Shown: in pieces, positions 39,863 through 47,268 of the stretch | How positions within the stretch are numbered: position 1 is the stretch's first letter | How the letters are laid out: each line of letters opens with the position of its first letter | Source: Psoroptes ovis | Lineage: Eukaryota > Arthropoda > Arachnida > Sarcoptiformes > Psoroptidae | Direction: 5' to 3' | DNA length: 64,000 bases | NCBI GenBank assembly: GCA_002943765.1 | Contig: PQWQ01000003.1 | Coordinates: 1,116,001 to 1,180,000, forward strand | Program-made: the position numbers and the translations under genes | Notes under the pieces: model-generated | The model's input: only the letters and a program-made list of their open reading frames with translations | What the model was told of the DNA's origin: nothing | Database searches by the model: none

Positions 39863-40309
39863 TATAAGATATACGTGGTGGAGAGCGCAATTTTGGTTGA
39901 ATTTAACTTTTTTTTTTCACGAAATAAACTTATGACACAACAACAAGTTTTTTTTTTTTTTTGTAAAAATTTTATTTATTGATAAAAATGATAATGACAA
40001 TGACAATGACAACATTTGATGAAAATAACGACTGACTGAATAATAATTGGAAAAAATTTTTCATTTTGATTAAAATGACGGAAAATATATATATTATGAG
40101 AAAGGAATGTGATAGAAAGGTAATTAAATCGAGGATGTTTTGAATACTTTAAATCATAACGATGTGCATGTTTAGCCAATGTGATTAAATTGGAATTTTT
40201 TTGCCAAATATGGTAATCAGCTAAACATTATCATCATTAAGCTAACGATTTAAAAATTAATGATGTTAAATAACATCCCTTTAGATCAATAACTACCATT
40301 TCTATTACA
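39863..40309 (-). repeat. 3' LTR of the retroelement
   Basis: 447-bp direct repeat of 46554-47002. In the element sense it starts TGTAATAG and ends CTTATA, so the usual terminal CA is absent. It contains the poly(A) signal AATAAATAAA (complement of 39971-39980), a TATATATAT run (complement of 40086-40094) and a T-tract of 10 on plus, where the other LTR has 12. Confidence 0.95.
39971..39980 (-). terminator. Poly(A) signal in the 3' LTR
   Basis: On the element strand this reads AATAAATAAA, with two overlapping AATAAA signals. An A-rich tract (the complement of the 15-T run, 39948-39962) lies downstream. It would define the R/U5 end of the transcript. Confidence 0.5.
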
Positions 40310-40310
40310 T

Positions 40311-40320
40311 CTCCCCTCTA
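40311..40320 (-). other. Polypurine tract for plus-strand priming
   Basis: The element strand reads TTTTTTT then AGAGGGGAG directly before the LTR start. This is the expected T-rich plus purine-rich arrangement and position for the second-strand primer. It helps to fix the LTR boundary at TGTAATAG. Confidence 0.75.
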
Positions 40321-40385
40321 AAAAAAAAAACAATACGGGGGGGTGAAAAAGCGCAACTTTATTTTGGATTGAACATCAATTTCGT
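40321..40385 (-). other. Short 3' untranslated segment of the retroelement
   Basis: The 65 bases between the stop codon and the polypurine tract hold an A-run and a run of seven G on the plus strand (seven C on the element strand). No further ORF fits here. Confidence 0.6.
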
Positions 40386-43300
40386 TTACACAGCGGTATC
40401 ATCTACTTCTGGACTATTTGATCCTTGTGATCTAGCTTGATTTTCCAACTCGATGAATTCTTGCGATCGTTCTAATATTTTTCTCTTCTTCTTTGTCAAT
40501 TTTATCCTTCTCAATATTACGATGAGTACACCAGCGATAATAATCAATAAACAGACTCCTGTTGGAATAAGCATCAACCATTTATTAAAACGATCTTCTT
40601 CAGGTTCATCAAGATTATTCATTTCCGCTAGTAATTGATCTATGTTTTTCGTTTGGATCGAATAATTATAAATTCCACTGTATAAGTTTTTCCCAATCAA
40701 TTCGTTTTCATACAAATGGAATGAATGATTTCCCAGCGTTTTGCGTACTGATGGTCTGTGATGGAAACTTCCAGCGATAAACTCCTTCTTCTGTGGGATT
40801 TTATAAATTTTGTTTTCGCATTCACTTGTTATGTTTTCGATCGTTATCAATTGTTTGTAACAATATACAAAAATAAATTTATTGTTATAATGAATTTGTA
40901 GTTCTTCCTGATTGAATTTTGATTTTGTTTCACAAAATTTCTTTACCCATAATTTTTCGATTTCATCATCCTCTTGACAGCTTGTTGGTTTATTTATAAT
41001 AAAACTTTCTGAACGTTTCTTATGATGAGGATGTAAATGGAGTCTTTTTACGCAATCTTTTTCTAGATTATACAGCATGTATCGTGGGCCACTGTATTCG
41101 TACATACAAAATTTATCTTCTTGTTGTTTATATAAAGTAAAGGGATGGCTTTCATATACAATTAATTCGTCATACGGTTGAGGTTGTATAAATTCCAAAA
41201 TTAAATCGGAATGTGATGACAAATCACATCCAACGAATTCCCATTGTTCATATTTATCTTCGGAGGTAACGATTCCGGGAAACAATAATTCAAATTCTAT
41301 TGGGATTATACCACGAGCCAATTCATTAAAGAATTTTTTCAGATTTTGACTGATAGTCACCATTTGTGATCCCACCATAAGGTCATAATGTAGACCATCT
41401 ATTAAATCTTCCATGGTTTTTCTGTTGTTCATTTGTATTTCGCCCATCTTATCCAACTTGTCCACCATTTCTTTCAATATTTCTTTTTGAGAGTTCATTA
41501 AAACCTTGATTTGTTCTTGCTGTTTTCTTTGTGTTTCTTTCAATGACTTTATTTTCTTTCGTTCAAACCAATTAGTTACAAATCCAACTATCGTTTGTCC
41601 AATATGTAATACCTTATCGTAATTTTCGAATAAAAATTTCGTACCTTTTAAAATACTTCCAACAAATCTTTTTCTTCGCCGGTTTTCTTCCATAAAGTCA
41701 TCATATGTTATATTAATCTTATCGCAATTCTTATTTATTGTTTCCATTATCCAGAAATCATATCTTGCGTTACATTCAAAACGTCTATCCGTTCTTTTAA
41801 GGATACTACATGGATTTACTAAACGAATATAATAATAGGTATTAACTAATTCTTTTGTGATAGTATGATCGGTTTTTTCCCAAACAATAGGATCTGCGAC
41901 GGAGGGTTCATATTTCCCATTAGCTAGGTGTATCAGCATTAGTGAAGTCAATAGCACCATATTAAACGGATGAAATTTTGGCTTGACTTGGGAAATGTGA
42001 ACTTTTTCTAATTTTCCCTTCTTCTGGATTTTCAGCATTGTATTCCCTTCTTTATCGACCACTGGAAACGGGCCTTCAAATCTTGCGTCCAATTTTTTCC
42101 GGTTCAAAGCGTTTCCTTTGGAGACATACACTTCGTCGATTATTTCCAATGGTAATTCTTTTCTTGTTTCATCATATTTTTTCTTATTTTTTTCATGCAT
42201 TAAATTTGAATTTTGAAAAGCAATTTTTCGTGCTTCTACTACTTCTTCCGGTCCTAATATTTTTTCAGCATCATACCCTGTCAACAGAAATAATGGGGAA
42301 TACTTTGTGACACTATGAATGGTTTTATTGTATTCTTCAGCTGCTTTTGCAGCATGCGTTGCCCAGGATAACGTCCTTTTTCCTTTAGATGTTTCGTATA
42401 TTTTATGACGGATTCGATCGCAAATTGTTTGGTTTACACGTTCGACGATCCCATTACTGGAAGGATGATCCCTCGGGATAAACATAATACCTATGTTGTT
42501 CCTCTTTAAGTACGTTTTGAATTCGGTTCCTTTTATTGCCGGATATTGGTCAGCAATAATCAATTTTGGTTTCGTTACGCTTTGAATTTTTTTGACCAAA
42601 TTTATCATATCTTTTGCCGTCTGCGTCTTTGAACAAATAATCCATATAAATCTTGTAAAAGCATCGATTGCTAGATGTAAAAATCGTTTATTTGATCCAA
42701 AACTTTGGAATCCTCCTATTGTATCGATATGGATGATTTCGAATGGTAATTTCGCTGGTCCTATTTGACCCATAAATCCAAAACGATAAGAGTTTTTCTT
42801 GGTGATATTACACACCTCACAATTTTGCACCACTTTTTTAATGATCTTCATAATATCTGGGGTGTAATATCTTCTGGAATAATGCTCGTATAAATGGACT
42901 GAGCCTATATGGCCAAATTCGTGATGAGTTCGTCTGAGTTCGTTTTCCGCTTCCTCTTTTGGGATGAAGATTTGTTCAAAATTCTTTTTCTTTCGATAAA
43001 TAATTCCATTTTTTCCATAGCATTTATTCAACTGTTTCGGATTATAATTTTTTTGAATTGCCATAATTTTATCAGTATCTTCCCAAAGATTTGTAAACAT
43101 GATCATCGGAGCTTTAGCCATTTCTTCTAAATCATGGATCGGATGGCGTGAGAGGTAATCGGCTTCTTGATTATCAACGCCCTTTCTGTACACAATATTA
43201 AATTGATACGAGCTTAGCCGCAAAGCCCAATTGAACAACCTTGTTTTCGGCTTTTTTATTTTTTTCAGGCTTTCCAACGGTTTGTGATCAGTAACGATAG

Positions 43301-46300
43301 TGAAATTTTGTCCAACTAACCAATAATGCCAATATTCTACCGCTTCAAGAATTGCTAAGCATTCTAATTCAGATGCTGAATATCTTTGTTGATATGGCAG
43401 CAACTTTTTTGAAAAGTAAGCGACAGGATATTCTTGTTCATTGGGATGAATTTGTTTCAATACTGCACCAATACCTTTTAAACTTGCATCTGTGTAAATT
43501 TTAATTTCCAATTCAGGATTGAACAATTTTAAAATAGGTTCTTTGATAAGCAAATTTTTCAAATTTTCAAATTCTTTTTGTTGATTTTCGGTCCATTCCC
43601 ATTTCTGATTTTTCTTCAATAATTCCGTTAGATAATACGTCGCTTCCGCTCTATTCGGAATGAATTTATGGTAATAATTGATTTTGCCAAGAAATCCCCT
43701 TAAATCTTTCAAATTTTTAGGTGGTTCTGCTTTTATTATTGCTTCAATATTTGATTTGCATGGAGCGATTCCATGTTCAGAGATCTTATGTCCCAAAAAT
43801 ATAATAGATTTCATACCAAAGATACATTTCGACAATTTTAATTTTATATTTTCTTTCAGCAAAACGTTCATTACATTATCCAAATGCGTAAGATGTTCCT
43901 TCTTTGTTCTTGAGAAAATAATAATGTCATCAATATAGTTGTGACAGTACATGTGTAGATTATTTCTTTTTATTAATGACCATATGATTCTTTGGAAAAT
44001 CATCGGAGCGTTTTTTAATCCAAATGGTAGTCTTTTCCATTGATACTGGTCGTATTTTGTCACAAATCCTGTTTTACCACGATCATTTGGATCCATCATC
44101 ACATGATAGTATCCTTGACTAATATCTAAAGTTGTAAAATACGTCGAATTTATCAACCGTTCATCAATATCTGATATTTTCGGCATGGGATAATGTTCTA
44201 CAATTGTTACGGCATTCAATTTTCTATAATCAACACATAATCTTGTTTTTTTTCCTTCATCTTTCTTATCAACCAGTACTATTGGAAAACAGAATGGTGA
44301 GTTTGATGGTTCAATCACATCCATTTTCAATAACCGGTCAATTTCTTTATCGATTATTTCCTGGTCCATCGCTGTACAGGGGTAAGGACGGCATGTAATC
44401 GGTATTTCATTTGATAGATGAATTTGTGCCATTTCATTTTTTATACATCCAATATCTTCTTTATTTTTAGCAAAAACATCTTTGTACCTTTTCAATAAAT
44501 TTCTTATATCGTGGTCTTCAACGTCCTTTTCTTTACTCTGACCAATATTAATTTTTACTTTCCATTTGTTTTCATCTTCTGGAGTAATACTTATTCCGAA
44601 ACTTCGCATTGCATCCCTGCCTAAAGCGATTATATCTTTTCTATGCGGTACAACATAAAATTTAACTTCATGTTCAATATTTTCAATTTTTACTGTTGTC
44701 GTACATATGCCTTTTATATGAACATTTGCTCCCAGAGTGAATATATTTTCGTTTGTTGGTTTTTCTTTTAGTAACAGTTTTTTGACATACATCGGTGTTA
44801 TGAAGCTGATGTTTGCTCCGCTATCAATCATGAGTTCTTGTTCAAAACCATTCACTTGGGCTTTCACTACCACTGGTTCTTCCAAATCTTTTCTTTTAGC
44901 CATATCTGTTGTTTCCGTCTGAGCCATCATCATGTGGAGCATATTTGATTCTAGATTTGATAGACCAATTAACTCATCCTCCATTGTCTGGACTTCATAA
45001 TCATCGGGTTTTGTATCTTTCATTTCTTTTTGTTCATTTGTATCGGAATTTTGTTGAACATGGGACTTCATATCATTACTTTTTGTATTCATGGTTTCGC
45101 ACACATAACTTTCTTTAACTTTTGTTCTTGGGGTATTCGATCTTTGTTGTGGGTATTCAATCATATTTCTTTGTGGAGACGTAATCGATCGATAATTTCC
45201 TCTGTTAACATTAGATTGATTAGTCCATCTTGGATTGTCTTGCTGAGGTGTTTGGCATAGAATTTCATGATGACCACTTTTACAAATTTGACATATTCGT
45301 TTTGAATTACAGTTTTTCATACGATGTCCTTTTTCTAAACATCTGATGCATAAATTTTTTTCCCAAATTATATTTTTTTTGGTTTTCAACGGTATTTTAG
45401 CGTAGCAATCAATAGATTTATGTGTTGGATTATTACAAAAATAACAATAGGTTGACCTTGTATTTTGTCTCTGTGGACTTGTTTTAACAATTGGATTGCA
45501 ATTCAGGAAATCATCAAAGAGATTCTGATCTTCCCTTCTACTTCTAGCCAATTTATGTTCTTTTTCCAATACTTCGATAATGATACTTAAATCGGTTTCG
45601 CTAACACAACCCAATTTACTAATAATTTCATATGTCAATTTTTGATAGATGATTCTTTTGAATTGATACGTGTAAGCGGGATTAATATTAACCTTTATCA
45701 TTAATTTTTCAGTTTTCTTTATATCTTCCAGTATTCGTTCCATACCCATTATATCAAAATTATTTGTCAACTTTGGAAGACTTCTTAACTGTTGAGCTAT
45801 ATTTAATACGACTTCATACGGATCATAAAATTTTTCACGCAATATGGTTTTGACCTTCTCGTAGTCGTCTTCATCGCCCATACTATTTATAAGTTGTCGA
45901 CTTGGTCCATCTAATTTTTCAGCAATTATATCGATTTTTCGTTGCGGGGGTAAACAGCTAAGGTCTAAAAGTGATGTTAGACTTTCGAAAAATTTCCGAA
46001 AATCTAAAAATTTCCCCGAAAATGGTTTAATTTTTTCAATTTCTTTTAGAATAAATTTTTCAGGCATCGTTTTTGGTTCAGCTTCGGTTGTCATTGTGAT
46101 TGTTTCCTGTTGAACTTGTTGATTAGTTATATTTGACTTACTTGGTTCATTTTTAGCTTTAGTTGCGTCGTCTTGGATGGTCATTTCAAATATATTTATT
46201 TTTTTGATGTCCTGCTTTGTTTTGTCGGCCACTTCGTATATTTTATCAAGTTTCTGATGATAATCTGTATTGATCAATTCATATTTTTCGGAATCAAACG

Positions 46301-46517
46301 GAAGTCCATGTTCACGTCCATAATCTGCTGATGCTTTGAATTTGGCTCGATAGTCTGCGACTTTCTTCGCTAATTCCAATGTTTTCTTTACCAAATCGTA
46401 AGCATCAATCGTTTTTTCGTTAATTTGGTTAAATACTTCAGTTATCATTCGCCTAATAACTGGCTTCTCTTTCTCCAATTCCTGGAGATTCTTCATCAAA
46501 ACGTCGGAGGTACTCAT
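40386..46517 (-). CDS. Gag-Pro-Pol-Env single polyprotein (2,043 aa)
   Basis: One uninterrupted frame encodes the whole retroelement. Gag: charged helical N-terminus, a BEL/Pao-like Gag segment (about 153-325) and three zinc knuckles at C358/C361/H366/C371, C390/C393/H398/C403 and C409/C412/H417/C421. Aspartic protease: DSG at 565-567. Reverse transcriptase (about 697-912): D798 and YIDD 861-864. RNase H (about 1003-1125): D1010, E1050 or E1052, D1077. Integrase: zinc site H1198 or H1199/H1203/C1233/C1236, catalytic D1265, D1323, E1359 (35 residues between the last two). Env (about 1520-2043): hydrophobic leader 1520-1533, furin-type RRRKR 1613-1617 followed by a Phe/Gly-rich fusion-peptide-like stretch, heptad-rich helix about 1650-1705, N-glycosylation sequons at 1602, 1895, 1930 and 1951, membrane anchor 1980-2002 and a basic tail. 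The start is the first ATG, 36 nt after the LTR. All catalytic residues are present, so the enzymes look intact. A Gag-Pol-Env fusion without frameshift or separate env frame is unusual. Confidence 0.97.
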   Translation of the reverse strand: MSTSDVLMKNLQELEKEKPVIRRMITEVFNQINEKTIDAYDLVKKTLELAKKVADYRAKFKASADYGREHGLPFDSEKYELINTDYHQKLDKIYEVADKTKQDIKKINIFEMTIQDDATKAKNEPSKSNITNQQVQQETITMTTEAEPKTMPEKFILKEIEKIKPFSGKFLDFRKFFESLTSLLDLSCLPPQRKIDIIAEKLDGPSRQLINSMGDEDDYEKVKTILREKFYDPYEVVLNIAQQLRSLPKLTNNFDIMGMERILEDIKKTEKLMIKVNINPAYTYQFKRIIYQKLTYEIISKLGCVSETDLSIIIEVLEKEHKLARSRREDQNLFDDFLNCNPIVKTSPQRQNTRSTYCYFCNNPTHKSIDCYAKIPLKTKKNIIWEKNLCIRCLEKGHRMKNCNSKRICQICKSGHHEILCQTPQQDNPRWTNQSNVNRGNYRSITSPQRNMIEYPQQRSNTPRTKVKESYVCETMNTKSNDMKSHVQQNSDTNEQKEMKDTKPDDYEVQTMEDELIGLSNLESNMLHMMMAQTETTDMAKRKDLEEPVVVKAQVNGFEQELMIDSGANISFITPMYVKKLLLKEKPTNENIFTLGANVHIKGICTTTVKIENIEHEVKFYVVPHRKDIIALGRDAMRSFGISITPEDENKWKVKINIGQSKEKDVEDHDIRNLLKRYKDVFAKNKEDIGCIKNEMAQIHLSNEIPITCRPYPCTAMDQEIIDKEIDRLLKMDVIEPSNSPFCFPIVLVDKKDEGKKTRLCVDYRKLNAVTIVEHYPMPKISDIDERLINSTYFTTLDISQGYYHVMMDPNDRGKTGFVTKYDQYQWKRLPFGLKNAPMIFQRIIWSLIKRNNLHMYCHNYIDDIIIFSRTKKEHLTHLDNVMNVLLKENIKLKLSKCIFGMKSIIFLGHKISEHGIAPCKSNIEAIIKAEPPKNLKDLRGFLGKINYYHKFIPNRAEATYYLTELLKKNQKWEWTENQQKEFENLKNLLIKEPILKLFNPELEIKIYTDASLKGIGAVLKQIHPNEQEYPVAYFSKKLLPYQQRYSASELECLAILEAVEYWHYWLVGQNFTIVTDHKPLESLKKIKKPKTRLFNWALRLSSYQFNIVYRKGVDNQEADYLSRHPIHDLEEMAKAPMIMFTNLWEDTDKIMAIQKNYNPKQLNKCYGKNGIIYRKKKNFEQIFIPKEEAENELRRTHHEFGHIGSVHLYEHYSRRYYTPDIMKIIKKVVQNCEVCNITKKNSYRFGFMGQIGPAKLPFEIIHIDTIGGFQSFGSNKRFLHLAIDAFTRFIWIICSKTQTAKDMINLVKKIQSVTKPKLIIADQYPAIKGTEFKTYLKRNNIGIMFIPRDHPSSNGIVERVNQTICDRIRHKIYETSKGKRTLSWATHAAKAAEEYNKTIHSVTKYSPLFLLTGYDAEKILGPEEVVEARKIAFQNSNLMHEKNKKKYDETRKELPLEIIDEVYVSKGNALNRKKLDARFEGPFPVVDKEGNTMLKIQKKGKLEKVHISQVKPKFHPFNMVLLTSLMLIHLANGKYEPSVADPIVWEKTDHTITKELVNTYYYIRLVNPCSILKRTDRRFECNARYDFWIMETINKNCDKINITYDDFMEENRRRKRFVGSILKGTKFLFENYDKVLHIGQTIVGFVTNWFERKKIKSLKETQRKQQEQIKVLMNSQKEILKEMVDKLDKMGEIQMNNRKTMEDLIDGLHYDLMVGSQMVTISQNLKKFFNELARGIIPIEFELLFPGIVTSEDKYEQWEFVGCDLSSHSDLILEFIQPQPYDELIVYESHPFTLYKQQEDKFCMYEYSGPRYMLYNLEKDCVKRLHLHPHHKKRSESFIINKPTSCQEDDEIEKLWVKKFCETKSKFNQEELQIHYNNKFIFVYCYKQLITIENITSECENKIYKIPQKKEFIAGSFHHRPSVRKTLGNHSFHLYENELIGKNLYSGIYNYSIQTKNIDQLLAEMNNLDEPEEDRFNKWLMLIPTGVCLLIIIAGVLIVILRRIKLTKKKRKILERSQEFIELENQARSQGSNSPEVDDTAV

Positions 46518-46553
46518 CTTATTAATATTTTGTAATGTTCAATCTTGCTGGCT
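46518..46553 (-). other. Retroelement leader without an evident tRNA primer site
   Basis: Only 36 nt lie between the 5' LTR and the start codon. On the element strand it begins AGCCAGCAAGATTGAAC. A usual primer-binding site starts with TGG, complementary to the tRNA CCA end, and no TGG occurs anywhere in this leader. I also see no stretch in the LTR complementary to GCCAGCAAGATTG that would support Tf1-like self-priming. The priming mode is unresolved. Confidence 0.7.
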
Positions 46554-47002
46554 TATAAGATATACGTGGTGGAGAGCGCAATTTTGGTTGAATTTAACTT
46601 TTTTTTTTTTCACGAAATAAACTTATGACACAACAACAAGTTTTTTTTTTTTTTTGTAAAAATTTTATTTATTGATAAAAATGATAATGACAATGACAAT
46701 GACAACATTTGATGAAAATAACGACTGACTGAATAATAATTGGAAAAAATTTTTCATTTTGATTAAAATGACGGAAAATATATATATTATGAGAAAGGAA
46801 TGTGATAGAAAGGTAATTAAATCGAGGATGTTTTGAATACTTTAAATCATAACGATGTGCATGTTTAGCCAATGTGATTAAATTGGAATTTTTTTGCCAA
46901 ATATGGTAATCAGCTAAACATTATCATCATTAAGCTAACGATTTAAAAATTAATGATGTTAAATAACATCCCTTTAGATCAATAACTACCATTTCTATTA
47001 CA
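46554..47002 (-). repeat. 5' LTR of the retroelement
   Basis: 449 bp, identical to 39863-40309 apart from a 12-T versus 10-T tract. It carries the promoter. A TATATATAT run (46779-46787) and a TCAGTCAGT sequence resembling an arthropod initiator (complement of 46724-46732) lie upstream of the poly(A) signal, giving a plausible U3-R-U5 order. Confidence 0.95.
46724..46732 (-). promoter_or_regulatory. Candidate initiator (TCAGTCAGT) in the 5' LTR
   Basis: The element strand reads TCAGTCAGTCG, matching the arthropod initiator consensus TCAGT. The TATATATAT run is over 50 nt upstream, too far for a standard TATA-initiator pair, so a TATA-less initiator promoter (common in insect LTR elements) is the simpler reading. 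Confidence 0.35.
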
Positions 47003-47006
47003 TAAA
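47003..47006. repeat. Target-site duplication (TAAA), right
   Basis: Partner of TAAA at 39859-39862. Its length is uncertain because the flank is ATAAATAAA-like. Confidence 0.6.
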
Positions 47007-47079
47007 TAAAGCTATTTCTATTCATTTACAACAAGAGACGCGATAATCATTGATAAATATAAATATGTGTCTTTGAATA

Positions 47080-47087
47080 ATTTATAT
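47080..47087. repeat. hAT target-site duplication ATTTATAT, left
   Basis: The 8-bp sequence ATTTATAT directly before the element is repeated exactly at 47261-47268. Eight base pairs is the hAT superfamily size. Confidence 0.92.
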
Positions 47088-47260
47088 CAGTGATTCCCAA
47101 ACTGGGCGATATCGCCCACCACGGGCGATTTAGAGATTCAGGTGGGCGATAATGGTCCATTGGCGCATTATTGGGCAATGGACATTTCTTAAGGGGTGGG
47201 CGATGAAGAATATTTTTTTGTGAAAGTGGGCGATGTTCCCAAAAAGTTTGGGAATCACTG
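47088..47260. mobile_element. Non-autonomous hAT element (173-bp MITE)
   Basis: Ends are CAGTGATTCCCAAACT (47088-47103) and its exact reverse complement (47245-47260), the CAGTG-type terminus of hAT transposons. Perfect 8-bp duplications flank it. Inside, the heptamer GGGCGAT occurs five times in direct orientation (47104, 47123, 47144, 47198, 47228). It also appears once inverted, forming the palindrome GGGCGATATCGCCC at 47104-47117. Such subterminal repeats are typical transposase-binding sites of hAT elements. There is no coding capacity, so mobility would need a transposase in trans. Perfect ends and duplications suggest recent insertion. Confidence 0.95.
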
Positions 47261-47268
47261 ATTTATAT
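47261..47268. repeat. hAT target-site duplication ATTTATAT, right
   Basis: Exact match to 47080-47087. Confidence 0.92.

Larger units (their letters stand above)
39863..47002 (-). mobile_element. Complete envelope-carrying LTR retroelement (Ty3/gypsy-type Pol)
   Basis: A 7.14-kb element on the minus strand. In element order it has a 5' LTR (46554-47002), a 36-nt leader, one ORF for Gag-Pro-RT-RNase H-integrase-Env (46517-40386), a polypurine tract next to the 3' LTR, and the 3' LTR (39863-40309). TAAA duplications flank it. The two LTRs differ only by two T residues in one homopolymer and the ORF has no stops, so insertion is recent and the copy may be functional. Base composition is less A+T-rich than the flanks. 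The order RT-RNase H-integrase with a D,D35E integrase places Pol in the Ty3/gypsy lineage. The envelope makes it retrovirus-like, comparable in plan to insect errantiviruses. Confidence 0.97.

Noticed and set aside
39976..40179. A 67-codon frame found identically in both LTRs (also 46669-46872)
   Set aside because: It is duplicated only because the LTRs are duplicated; there is no signal of coding.
40453..45260. Several plus-strand frames of 60-90 codons across the retroelement
   Set aside because: They lie antisense to the intact polyprotein and have no domain of their own.
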